A DNA stretch of 64,000 bases from Streptomyces spinosisporus (GTDB taxonomy: Bacteria; Actinomycetota; Actinomycetes; Streptomycetales; Streptomycetaceae): assembly GCF_022698145.1 (NCBI RefSeq), contig NZ_JALDAX010000005.1, positions 186,001 through 250,000 on the forward strand. The letters are read 5' to 3'. Shown here in pieces: positions 17,519-25,890 of this stretch. The first letter of the stretch is position 1. The number at the start of each line of letters is the position of its first letter. The notes beneath the pieces are model-generated. The model ran no database searches, was not told the origin of the DNA, and saw nothing but the letters and a program-made list of their open reading frames with translations. Position numbers and translations under genes: made by a program.

Positions 17519-18421
17519 CTACATCTCCTCGGCTACGTAACTGCGAAGCCAGGCCCTGAAGTCCGGGCCCAGGTCTTCACGTTCGCATGCGAGTCTGACA
17601 ATGGCACGCAGGTAGTCACCGCGGTCGCCGGTGTCATAGCGGCGGCCCTTGAACACGACGCCGTGGACCGGTCCGCCGGCCTTCTCGTCCTGGGAGAGCT
17701 GCTGGAGGGCGTCGGTGAGCTGAATCTCGCCGCCGCGGCCCGGCTCGGTCTTGCGCAGTATGTCGAAGACGGCCGGGTCGAGGACATAGCGGCCGATGAT
17801 CGCGTAGTTGGACGGGGCGTCCGCGGCGGCCGGCTTCTCGACCAGGTCGTGGACCTTGACGACGTCGCCGTCCTCGGTGGGGTCGACGGCCGCGCATCCG
17901 TAGAGGTGGATCTGCTCGGGCGCGACCTCCATGAGCGCGATGACGCTGCCGCCGCGCTGCTCCTGCACCTCGACCATCCGCTTGAGCAGCGGGTCGCGCG
18001 GGTCGATCAGGTCGTCGCCGAGGAGGACGGCGAACGGCTCGTGGCCGACGTGCGGGGCCGCGCACAGCACCGCGTGGCCGAGTCCTCTGGGGTCACCCTG
18101 GCGCACGTAGTGCATGGTCGCGAGGTCGCTGGACTCCTGGACCTTGGCGAGCCGGCCCGCGTCGCCCTTCTTCTGGAGGGCGGACTCGAGCTCGTAGTTG
18201 CGGTCGAAGTGGTCCTCGAGGGGGCGCTTGTTGCGGCCCGTGATCATGAGGACGTCGTCGAGGCCCGCGGACACGGCCTCTTCGACCACGTATTGGATCG
18301 CCGGCTTGTCGACGACCGGCAGCATCTCCTTGGGAGTGGCTTTGGTGGCCGGCAGGAACCGGGTGCCGAGGCCTGCTGCGGGAATGACAGCCTTGCTGAT
18401 CCGTGGGTGCGACTGGGTCAT
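17519..18421 (-). CDS. galU: UTP-glucose-1-phosphate uridylyltransferase
   Basis: 300-aa GalU making UDP-glucose for envelope polysaccharides. Seen: KAVIPAAGLGTRFLPATKA nucleotide loop, LPVVDKPAIQYVVEEA, GLGHAVLCA, LLGDDLI metal-binding region, VEKP. First gene of the galU-moeA-moaC-mogA-GNAT(-sepX) run. ATG 18421; divergent from the 5-formyl-THF cyclo-ligase gene across about 90 bp that hold the palindrome CTCATATGAG at 18477-18486. Confidence 0.96.
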   Translation of the reverse strand: MTQSHPRISKAVIPAAGLGTRFLPATKATPKEMLPVVDKPAIQYVVEEAVSAGLDDVLMITGRNKRPLEDHFDRNYELESALQKKGDAGRLAKVQESSDLATMHYVRQGDPRGLGHAVLCAAPHVGHEPFAVLLGDDLIDPRDPLLKRMVEVQEQRGGSVIALMEVAPEQIHLYGCAAVDPTEDGDVVKVHDLVEKPAAADAPSNYAIIGRYVLDPAVFDILRKTEPGRGGEIQLTDALQQLSQDEKAGGPVHGVVFKGRRYDTGDRGDYLRAIVRLACEREDLGPDFRAWLRSYVAEEM

Positions 18422-18514
18422 GGCGGCACCCTATCCGTTGCCTTGGATGGGAATCTGTGGCTCCGGTTATTTGGCTCTCATATGAGCGCATTGGGAAGGG
18501 TACAGGTGCGACCC

Positions 18515-19138
18515 ATGAGTCACCTCGGACGTACGACCGAGCCTGACAAGCGAACGTTGCGGCGAGAGCTCCTCGCGGTGAGAAGCAGGTTGACGGCGGA
18601 TGACGTGCAGGAGGCCGCGGACGCGCTCGCCGAGTGCGCCTTGCGGCTGCCGGAGCTGGCCGAGGCCCGCACGGTGGCCGCCTACGTCTCCGTGGGCGCC
18701 GAGCCGGGAACGCTCGCGCTGCTGGACGCGCTCCACGCGCGCGGGACGCGGGTTCTGCTGCCCGTGCTGCTCGCGGACAACGACCTCGACTGGGGCGCGT
18801 ACGCCGGCCGGGGCTCCCTCGCGCGGGTCCAACACGGCGGAAAAATGGCGCTTTTCGAGCCCTCCGGCGAACGCCTCGGCCCGGACGCCGTGACGCGCGC
18901 GGACGTCGTGCTGCTGCCCGGACTGGCGGTGGACGCGCGCGGGATGCGGCTGGGGCGCGGCGGAGGGTCGTACGACCGCGTCCTCGCGCGTCTGGAGCGC
19001 ACGGGCGCGCAGCCCTCGCTGGTGGTGCTGCTCTACGACGCGGAGGTCGTCGCGCGGGTGCCCGAGGAGGCGCACGACCGGCCGGTGCACGCGGTGGTGA
19101 CGCCGTCGGGCGCGCGCCGCTTCGGCAGCGGCCGTTGA
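18515..19138 (+). CDS. 5-formyltetrahydrofolate cyclo-ligase
   Basis: 207-aa enzyme converting 5-formyl-THF to 5,10-methenyl-THF with ATP. Seen: KRTLRRELLAVRSRL at the N-terminus, GAEPGTLALLDALH, the ATP/folate loop LPGLAVDARGMRLGRGGGSYDR, and the closing VVTPSG. GTG at 18506 is an alternative start and has better spacing to GGAAGG. Divergent from galU, the arrangement I remember for Mycobacterium Rv0992c/Rv0993. A strong terminator follows. Confidence 0.93.
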   Translation: MSHLGRTTEPDKRTLRRELLAVRSRLTADDVQEAADALAECALRLPELAEARTVAAYVSVGAEPGTLALLDALHARGTRVLLPVLLADNDLDWGAYAGRGSLARVQHGGKMALFEPSGERLGPDAVTRADVVLLPGLAVDARGMRLGRGGGSYDRVLARLERTGAQPSLVVLLYDAEVVARVPEEAHDRPVHAVVTPSGARRFGSGR

Positions 19139-19162
19139 CCGGCCACTGACCGGCCCGCTGAC

Positions 19163-19202
19163 GCGAGAAGGCCCTCCACGCGCGTGTGGAGGGCCTTCTC
19201 GC
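19163..19202. terminator. Bidirectional terminator
   Basis: GCGAGAAGGCCCTCCAC pairs with GTGGAGGGCCTTCTCGC (17 bp, 6-nt loop) between the converging cyclo-ligase and acylase genes. Confidence 0.9.
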
Positions 19203-19227
19203 TCAGAAGCTCACGGCTTCGGACTGC

Positions 19228-22047
19228 TCACGGCTTCAGGACCAGGGTGTCGCTGGTGTTCTTGTCGACGGCCTTGGCCGAGAAGTTCCAGTCGAGCAGT
19301 TCGCCCTTGGCCCACTTGCTGGTCTGGTCGACGTAGTGGGCGCTGTAGGCGTGCCCCGAGGCGCCGGTGAGGTTGATCCACTTCGACTTGTCGAGGTCGC
19401 CGAGGTTGACCACCATGCGCATCGACGGGACCCATACGACGCCGTAGCCGCCGGCCGCGTTCCAGCCGCTGGCGTTGACCGTCGCCTCGCCGCCGCTGAG
19501 CTTCCAGGGGCCGCGGTTGAGGATGTACTTCAGGAAGCCGGGGCCGTCGGTGCCGAGGGTCTGGTTCTTCAGGAACAGCCGGTGCAGCCGGCCCCAGCTC
19601 CAGGTGTCGATGTCCTTGCCGAGCTTGGCGGTCAGCTCCCAGCGGGCGTCGATCATCGCGCGCTTGAACAGGTCGTCGCGGTTGTGCGTCGCGGGGGGCC
19701 GGGTGCCCGCCTTGGGCGTGGTCCACCAGGCGCTCTTCGGGTCGTTCATGAGCTTGCGCACGACCTCGAACCAGCGGTCGCCGCCGTCAGGCTGCGCCTG
19801 GTCGGCGGCGCGCTGGCCGCACTCGCGCACCTTCTGCGTGTTGTCCGCGGGCCCGGTGGTGTTGACCGGGTCGACCCACAGGCACTGGCCCTCCACCCGC
19901 AGCTCCTTGGGCAGCTTGTTGCCGAAGGCGAGCTTGAGGATGTTGCGCCAGACCGCGTTGAAGTACGCGGCCGCGGCCGAGTCGGCGTCCTGGGTGTAGT
20001 CCCAGCCCTCCAGCAGCTCCTGTGCCTTGCGGACCTCCTTGTCGCCGACGTCGATCTTCAGCAGGGCGGGCACGAGCAGCTTGGCGATCTCGCTGCTGTT
20101 GTCCAGCTGCATCTGGCGCATGTCGTCGGTGGAGACCTTGCCGCCGCCCTTGATCTTCGACTCGATCAGGTCGGTGATGCGCTGGCTGCGGGTGCCGTAG
20201 CCCCAGTCCGTGGTCAGCGTGTACGGGTACTTGTCCGGGTCGATCACGGCCTGGTTGGCGGTGACGATGTAGCCGCGCTTCGGGTTGTACTCGTACGGCA
20301 GCGCGTCCTCGGGGATGTAGCCGGTCCACTTGTAGCTGGAGTCCCAGCCCGGGGCGGGGATCGAGCCGTCGTCCTTCTCCGCGCGCGTGGGGATCTTTCC
20401 GGGCAGCGTGTAGCCGATGTTGTTCTTGTCGGCGTAGATCAGGTTCTGCGAGGGCACGTCGAACAGGGCGGAGGCGGAACGGAATTCGCTCCAGTTCGAC
20501 GCCTTGTCCATGGCGAAGACGGCGTCCATGGTGGTGCCCGGGTCGAGCGCGGTCCAGCGCAGCGCGACTCCGTAGCCGTCGCCGCGGTCGGGCGCCGCGG
20601 TGTCGACGGTGGCCTTCTTGCCGACCTTCACCAACTCGTCGTCGCGGTCGGAGAGCAGGGGCATGCCGTCCCGGGTCTGGCGCACGACGATCGTCTTGGA
20701 CTTGCCGCCGGCGACCTTGATGGTCTCCTCGCGGCTCTTGAAGGCCTTCGTGTCGCCGTCGTAGAGATAGCCGTCGCCGCTGAGCTTCTCCAGGTAGAGG
20801 TCGGTGACGTCGACGCCGGAGTTGGTCATGCCCCAGGCGATGTCCTGGTTGTGGCCGATGACCACGCCGGGCATGCCCGCGAAGGTGTAACCGGTCACGT
20901 CGTACTGGCACTTGCTGGAGACGGTGCGGCAGTGCAGGCCCATCTGGTACCAGACGGACGGCAACGAGGCCGACAGATGCGGGTCGTTGGCGAGCAGCGG
21001 GTGGCCGGTGATGGTGTGACTCCCGGCCACCACCCAGGAGTTGGAGCCGATGCCCTGGCCGTTCACGCCGACAGCGGTGGGGACGTCGTCCAGGACGTCG
21101 TAGAGGCCCGCCAGCTGGCTCTCCAGGGCAGTGCCGCCCGACGAGGTGCCGGTACCGGTGCCCGTGCCTGTGCCGGTGCCCGCACCGACGCCCGTGCCTG
21201 TGCCTGTGCCTGTGCCCGTCGTGCCGCCCGTGGACGTGCCGCTGCCGGACGACGAGCCGCTCTGCTCGAAGGTCTTGGTGACCTCGTCGTACTGCCCCTC
21301 CTGCACGATCGCCTTGTGGCGGTCGTACGGGTAGTCCGGGTACAGCTGCGCGATCTGCTTGGCGTCGAGGCGGCTGGTCATCAAAGCGCGGTCGATCTCG
21401 TCCTGCATGTTGCCGCGCAGGTCCCAGGCCATCGCCTTGAGCCAGGAGACCGAGTCGACCGGAGTCCACGGCCCGGGCTTGTAGTTGTTGTCGAAGCCGA
21501 GCGCCGCGTACTCCAGGGAGATGTCCTTGCCGTCCTTGCCCTTCAGATAGGCGTTGACGCCCTTGGCATAGGCCTGGAGGTACTTCTTGGTGGACGCCGA
21601 CAGCTTGGTGTCGTACTCCTCCTTGGCCACCCGGTCCCAGCCCAGCGTGCGCAGGAACTCGTCGTTGTCGACCTGGCTCTTGCCGAACATCTCCGACAGC
21701 CGGCCCGAGGTCATGTGCCGGCGCACGTCCATCTCGTAGAACCGGTCCTGCGCCTGGACATAGCCCTGCGCCATGAACAGGTCCGCGTCGGAGGAGGCGT
21801 AGATCTGCGGGATGCCGTTGCCGTCGCGCTTGACGTCTACGGGTCCCGACAGGCCCTGCAGCGTGATCGAGCCCTTCGTCTGCGGGAACGACGCACGGAC
21901 GGTGCTGATCGACCAGTAGGCCCCGTAGGCGACGCCTGCGATGATGGCCAGGACCAGGACCAGCACGACCAATCGGGCTTTGCGCCCCTTCTTCCTGCCG
22001 GACTTGGCGGGCTTGTCACCCGTTGTGGCGGTGGTGTTCGGGGGCAT
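19228..22047 (-). CDS. Penicillin-acylase-family Ntn hydrolase, membrane-anchored
   Basis: 939-aa precursor of the penicillin amidase/acyl-homoserine-lactone acylase family. Lys-rich cytoplasmic N-terminus, a membrane helix (about residues 25-47), alpha-chain (GNGIPQIYASSDADLFMAQGYV), a spacer, then the autocleavage site GSNSWVV with Ser at about residue 335 as the N-terminal nucleophile of the beta-chain. Just before this lies a simple Gly-Thr repeat linker of about 30 residues encoded around 21138-21230. ATG 22047 is chosen because the longer frame has an Arg-rich, improbable extension. The substrate may be penicillin-like amides or acyl-homoserine lactones; undetermined. Divergent from the antiporter gene. 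Confidence 0.92.
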   Translation of the reverse strand: MPPNTTATTGDKPAKSGRKKGRKARLVVLVLVLAIIAGVAYGAYWSISTVRASFPQTKGSITLQGLSGPVDVKRDGNGIPQIYASSDADLFMAQGYVQAQDRFYEMDVRRHMTSGRLSEMFGKSQVDNDEFLRTLGWDRVAKEEYDTKLSASTKKYLQAYAKGVNAYLKGKDGKDISLEYAALGFDNNYKPGPWTPVDSVSWLKAMAWDLRGNMQDEIDRALMTSRLDAKQIAQLYPDYPYDRHKAIVQEGQYDEVTKTFEQSGSSSGSGTSTGGTTGTGTGTGTGVGAGTGTGTGTGTGTSSGGTALESQLAGLYDVLDDVPTAVGVNGQGIGSNSWVVAGSHTITGHPLLANDPHLSASLPSVWYQMGLHCRTVSSKCQYDVTGYTFAGMPGVVIGHNQDIAWGMTNSGVDVTDLYLEKLSGDGYLYDGDTKAFKSREETIKVAGGKSKTIVVRQTRDGMPLLSDRDDELVKVGKKATVDTAAPDRGDGYGVALRWTALDPGTTMDAVFAMDKASNWSEFRSASALFDVPSQNLIYADKNNIGYTLPGKIPTRAEKDDGSIPAPGWDSSYKWTGYIPEDALPYEYNPKRGYIVTANQAVIDPDKYPYTLTTDWGYGTRSQRITDLIESKIKGGGKVSTDDMRQMQLDNSSEIAKLLVPALLKIDVGDKEVRKAQELLEGWDYTQDADSAAAAYFNAVWRNILKLAFGNKLPKELRVEGQCLWVDPVNTTGPADNTQKVRECGQRAADQAQPDGGDRWFEVVRKLMNDPKSAWWTTPKAGTRPPATHNRDDLFKRAMIDARWELTAKLGKDIDTWSWGRLHRLFLKNQTLGTDGPGFLKYILNRGPWKLSGGEATVNASGWNAAGGYGVVWVPSMRMVVNLGDLDKSKWINLTGASGHAYSAHYVDQTSKWAKGELLDWNFSAKAVDKNTSDTLVLKP
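21138..21230. repeat. Simple repeat encoding Gly-Thr linker in the acylase
   Basis: About 90 bp of 6- and 12-bp units of the type GTGCCGGTGCCC / GTGCCTGTGCCT (plus strand), in frame with the acylase and encoding alternating Gly-Thr with a few Val and Ala. It lies in the spacer segment just before the autocatalytic Ser, so copy number can change without harm to the fold. Confidence 0.85.
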
Positions 22048-22286
22048 CGCTGTCCTTGCTGTCCTAACGCGAGCGGCGAGGCGGGCTGTCCTTTTGAATG
22101 AGCGCTGGAGCAACCATAGGCGCAGGGCCTGACAGCCCTTGACGCGGAGTGGGGAACGAGCGCGGGCACGCATGCGTTCCCGCCGCCCGAACGTCAAGAA
22201 ATCGTCAAGAGTTAGGTAAGGTAACGAAGTACTTGGATGCGGGGCCTCCCGGCTCCGCGTCATCTGTACGTGAGCTCACGCGCGCG

Positions 22287-23822
22287 ATGCGTACGAGCCA
22301 GGGAAGGGAACGGCCGCTGACAGTCCACCATCTCAACCAGCTCCTGCTCGTCTGCTCTCTCGTTCTGCTCGTCGCCGTGGCAGCGGTCCGGATCTCCTCG
22401 CGCAGCGGGCTCCCCAGCCTGCTCGTGTACCTGGGGATCGGCATCGCCATGGGCCAGGACGGCATCGGCGACATCCGCTTCGACAACGCCGAACTCACCC
22501 AGGTCATCGGCTACGCGGCCCTCGTCGTGATCCTCGCCGAGGGCGGTCTGGGCACGAAGTGGCGGGAGATCAGGCCGGCCCTGCCGGCCGCCTCCACGCT
22601 GGCGCTGGCGGGCGTCGCGGTGAGCGTCGGGGTGACCGCGACGGGCGCGCACTATCTGGTCGGGCTGGAATGGCGGCAGGCGCTCATCATCGGGGCGGTC
22701 GTCTCCTCCACGGACGCGGCGGCGGTCTTCTCGGTGCTGCGGAAAATTCCCCTCCCCGCGCGCGTGACGGGCATTTTGGAGGCGGAGTCCGGCTTCAACG
22801 ACGCCCCGGTCGTCATCCTGGTCGTGGCCTTCTCCACGGCGGGCCCGGTCGAGCACTGGTACGTGCTGGTGGGGGAGATCGCGCTGGAGCTGGCCATCGG
22901 CGCAGCCATCGGGCTCGCGGTGGGCTGGCTCGGCGCCTGGGGCCTCAGACACGTGGCGCTGCCCGCCTCCGGCCTCTACCCCATCGCCGTCATGGCGATC
23001 GCCGTCACGGCGTACGCGGGGGGCGCGCTGGCGCACGGCAGCGGCTTCCTCGGCGTCTACCTCGCCTCGATGGTGCTGGGCAACGCGAAACTCCCGCACT
23101 GGCCCGCCACCCGCGGGTTCGCCGACGGGCTCGGCTGGATCGCGCAGATCGGCATGTTCGTCCTGCTCGGCCTGCTGGTCACCCCGCACGAACTCGGCGA
23201 TGACATCGTGCCGGCGCTCGTCATCGGCCTGGTGCTGACCATGGTGGCGCGCCCGCTGAGCGTGCTGGTGTGCCTGACGCCCTTCCGGGTGCCCCGGGCG
23301 GAGCAGATCCTGATGTCCTGGGCCGGGCTGCGCGGCGCGGTCCCCATCATCCTGGCGACGATCCCGATGGTGCAGGGCGTCGAGGGCAGCCGCCGCATCT
23401 TCAACATCGTCTTCGTCCTGGTCGTCGTCTACACCCTGATCCAGGGGCCGACACTGCCGTGGCTCGGCCGCACGCTGCACCTGGGCGGAAGCGGCGAGGC
23501 GGCCGACCTCGGCATCGAGTCCGCCCCGCTGGAGCGGCTGCGCGGGCATCTGCTGTCCGTCGCGATCCCGGAGGGCTCGAAGATGCACGGCGTCGAGGTG
23601 GCCGAGCTGCGGATGCCGGCCGGGGCCGCCGTCACTCTCGTCGTACGCGAGGGAAAATCGTTTGTCCCGCTGCCCACGACGGTGCTGCGACGCGGCGACG
23701 AACTGCTGGTCGTGGCCACCGATCCGGTGCGCGACGCGGCCGAGCGGCGGCTGCGCGCGGTGGGCCACGGCGGCAAGCTGGCCGGGTGGCTCGGGACGGA
23801 CGGGGCGGGAGCGGAACACTGA
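22287..23822 (+). CDS. Cation/proton antiporter (NhaP2/CvrA type, with TrkA-C domain)
   Basis: About 512-aa CPA-family antiporter. Twelve or so membrane helices (to about residue 400) include ESGFNDAPV in the ion path (about 160-175) and the Arg-containing SWAGLRGAVPIIL. A cytoplasmic TrkA-C-like domain follows (about 430-510: VAIPEGSKMHGVEVAELRMPAG, RGDELLVVATD). It probably exchanges K+ or Na+ for H+. The start is unsettled: ATG 22287 lacks a Shine-Dalgarno, whereas CTG at 22317 (LTVHHLNQL) has GGGAAGGGAA 5-9 nt upstream. Divergent from the acylase gene. Confidence 0.9.
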   Translation: MRTSQGRERPLTVHHLNQLLLVCSLVLLVAVAAVRISSRSGLPSLLVYLGIGIAMGQDGIGDIRFDNAELTQVIGYAALVVILAEGGLGTKWREIRPALPAASTLALAGVAVSVGVTATGAHYLVGLEWRQALIIGAVVSSTDAAAVFSVLRKIPLPARVTGILEAESGFNDAPVVILVVAFSTAGPVEHWYVLVGEIALELAIGAAIGLAVGWLGAWGLRHVALPASGLYPIAVMAIAVTAYAGGALAHGSGFLGVYLASMVLGNAKLPHWPATRGFADGLGWIAQIGMFVLLGLLVTPHELGDDIVPALVIGLVLTMVARPLSVLVCLTPFRVPRAEQILMSWAGLRGAVPIILATIPMVQGVEGSRRIFNIVFVLVVVYTLIQGPTLPWLGRTLHLGGSGEAADLGIESAPLERLRGHLLSVAIPEGSKMHGVEVAELRMPAGAAVTLVVREGKSFVPLPTTVLRRGDELLVVATDPVRDAAERRLRAVGHGGKLAGWLGTDGAGAEH

Positions 23823-24096
23823 GTGTCCCGTTTTCTCCCCTTTGAGCCCACGGGAATCGCAGGCGCACGCGCGCGTGGTGCTCGTTTTCACAGGCGTACC
23901 GGGCCTTGATCCCTGTACGATGAAGGCATATCCCTGATCGAACCACCTCTGCCTGACGCAGAGCTGACGCGACCGTATGGCGGCCGTGGCGCCCAGCACT
24001 CCGGGCGGCCTCAGGTATCTACCGCAGTCCGCACCAGAGGACAGCTCTCGGCGCCCCCGCACGGGCGCGCCACCAGGCGGCAGAAAGGCACGGGCC

Positions 24097-25359
24097 GTGG
24101 CATCCACGGTCACCCAGCGACCCGGCTACGGACAGCTGCTGCGCACCCGCGGCGCCTGGACGTTCCTGGTCCCCGGCTTCGCGGCGCGCCAGCCGTTCGC
24201 GATGCTCACGATCTCGATCGTGCTGCTCGTGCAGCACACCACCGGCTCGTACGGGGCCGCGGGCGCCGCGGCCGCCGTCACCGGTGTCTCGATGGCCTTC
24301 TTCGCTCCCTACGGCGGCCGTCTCGCCGACCGCTACGGACAGCGCGCCGTGCTGGTGCCCGGCGTCCTGCTGCACGCCCTGTCCGGCCTCACCCTGACGG
24401 CGCTCGCCCTGGCCCACGCGCCCCTGTGGGCGCTGTTCGCGGCCGCCGTGCCGACCGGCGCCTCGGTGCCGCAGGTGGGGCCCATGGTGCGCGCCCGCTG
24501 GGGCGTGAAGCTCCAGGGGTCGCCGCTGATGACCACCGCGGCCGCCTTCGAATCGGTCACGGACGAGCTGACGTTCGTTGTCGGACCGCTGCTGGCCACC
24601 GCCCTGTGCACCACCGTCGCCCCGGCCGCGGGCCTCGTGACGGAGGCGTCCCTGACCCTGCTCGGCGGTCTGCTGTTCGCGGCACAGAAGGGCACGCAGC
24701 CCGCAGTCGCCGCCACCGGGCACGCGCGCGTGGAGCACACGTCCGCACTGCGCGTCCCCGGGGTGCGCGTTCTGGCCGTCGCCTTCCTCGGGATCGGGTC
24801 CGTCTTCGGCGGCATGCAGGTCTCGCTGGCCGCGTTCACCGAGTCGATCGGCGAGCCCGGTCTGAACGGCGTCCTGTACGGCGTCTTCGCCGCGGGCAAC
24901 ATGCTCTCCGGCATCGTCTGCGGCGCCGTCGCCTGGAGGATGGCCCCGCAGCGGCGCCTCGCCGTGGGCTACGGCGCCCTCGCGCTGACGGCGTGCGGCC
25001 TGTGGGCCGCGCACTCGGTGGTCGTACTGGCCGGCCTCGGCCTGCTCGTCGGCATGTGCATCGCGCCCGCCCTGATCACCGGCTACACGCTGGTCGAGGG
25101 CCTGGTCCCGGCCGGCGCCCGCACCGAGGCCTTCACCTGGCTGACCGGCGCGGTGGCACTCGGGCAGGCCGTGGCCGTCACGGTCGCAGGACAGCTGGAG
25201 GACCGCTTCTGGGCGGGCGCCGGATTCCTGGCGCCCGCGGGCGGTACGGTGCTCGCCCTGGTGACCCTGTTGGCCCTGCGGTCCCGGCTGGCCACCCGGC
25301 CGCGCAGCCTGACCGTGGCACGTGGCGTCGGTCACCGCTCGCCGGTGGCAGTGGACTGA
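24097..25359 (+). CDS. Major facilitator superfamily transporter
   Basis: 420-aa MFS protein with 12 predicted helices. After helix 2 the family loop reads GGRLADRYGQRAV. It starts at GTG 24097 (VASTVTQRPGYG) after AAAGG; the in-frame stretch from 23977 is Arg/Pro-rich and probably untranslated. Resembles the drug-efflux or sugar-efflux branch; the substrate is unknown. It is followed by the CIRCE-bearing gene, which should have its own promoter. Confidence 0.88.
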   Translation: MASTVTQRPGYGQLLRTRGAWTFLVPGFAARQPFAMLTISIVLLVQHTTGSYGAAGAAAAVTGVSMAFFAPYGGRLADRYGQRAVLVPGVLLHALSGLTLTALALAHAPLWALFAAAVPTGASVPQVGPMVRARWGVKLQGSPLMTTAAAFESVTDELTFVVGPLLATALCTTVAPAAGLVTEASLTLLGGLLFAAQKGTQPAVAATGHARVEHTSALRVPGVRVLAVAFLGIGSVFGGMQVSLAAFTESIGEPGLNGVLYGVFAAGNMLSGIVCGAVAWRMAPQRRLAVGYGALALTACGLWAAHSVVVLAGLGLLVGMCIAPALITGYTLVEGLVPAGARTEAFTWLTGAVALGQAVAVTVAGQLEDRFWAGAGFLAPAGGTVLALVTLLALRSRLATRPRSLTVARGVGHRSPVAVD

Positions 25360-25389
25360 TCCTCAGGAATACGTCACTATGGACCGTCG

Positions 25390-25416
25390 TTAGCACTCAT
25401 TGAGTGAGAGTGCCAG
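25390..25416. promoter_or_regulatory. CIRCE-type HrcA operator
   Basis: TTAGCACTC - nine bases - GAGTGCCAG. The left arm matches the CIRCE consensus fully, the right arm (GAGTGCTAA) at 7 of 9, and the 9-bp spacing is exact. It ends 11 nt before the GTG of the zinc-ribbon gene, where HrcA would block transcription or initiation. Confidence 0.85.
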
Positions 25417-25426
25417 GAGGAAGACA

Positions 25427-25759
25427 GTGCCGACCTACCAGTACCAGTGCACCGAGTGCGGCGAGGGCCTCGAGGCGGTGCAGAAGTTCACCGACGACGC
25501 CCTCACCGAGTGCCCCAACTGCGGTGGCCGCCTGAAGAAGGTGTTCTCGGCCGTCGGCATCGTCTTCAAGGGCTCCGGCTTCTACCGCAACGACAGCCGC
25601 GGCTCCTCGTCGAGCAGCTCGCCGGCGTCGTCCAAGCCGTCGACGTCCACCGAGTCGTCGTCCGCGTCCTCGTCCAGCTCTTCGTCGGGCTCCTCCTCGT
25701 CCTCCTCGGACTCCAAGCCGTCGAGCACCGGCGCCTCGTCCGGCAGCAGCGCCGCCTAG
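25427..25759 (+). CDS. FmdB-family zinc-ribbon protein, Ruc-like redox chaperone
   Basis: 110-aa protein. N-terminal zinc ribbon with two CxxC pairs (YQCTECGEG at about 8 and ECPNCGG at about 32), VFSAVGIVFKGSGFYRND, then a Ser-rich, disordered tail of about 55 residues. GGAGGAAGACA precedes the GTG. From memory, Mycobacterium Rv0991c (Ruc), a redox-switched chaperone that acts with Hsp70, has this same build, lies near the galU/5-FTHF cyclo-ligase genes and belongs to the HrcA regulon. The CIRCE operator here supports a heat-shock chaperone role. Function by analogy; no partner DnaK is nearby. Confidence 0.88.
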   Translation: MPTYQYQCTECGEGLEAVQKFTDDALTECPNCGGRLKKVFSAVGIVFKGSGFYRNDSRGSSSSSSPASSKPSTSTESSSASSSSSSSGSSSSSSDSKPSSTGASSGSSAA

Positions 25760-25890
25760 GACCTGCCGCACTCGCCTCACGGGACCCTGCCGTCGTAGGA
25801 CGGTGGGGTCTTCGGTGTCTGCGGCGGTTGGGCTTGCAGCACCAGGCACCCCTCTCCGCCCGCCGTCGGGGGCCGGATACTGTGCTGGCC

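Noticed and set aside
19186..22101. 971-codon open frame on the plus strand
   Set aside because: Shadow of the penicillin-acylase gene, Leu/Val/Gly/Arg-rich without recognisable motifs.
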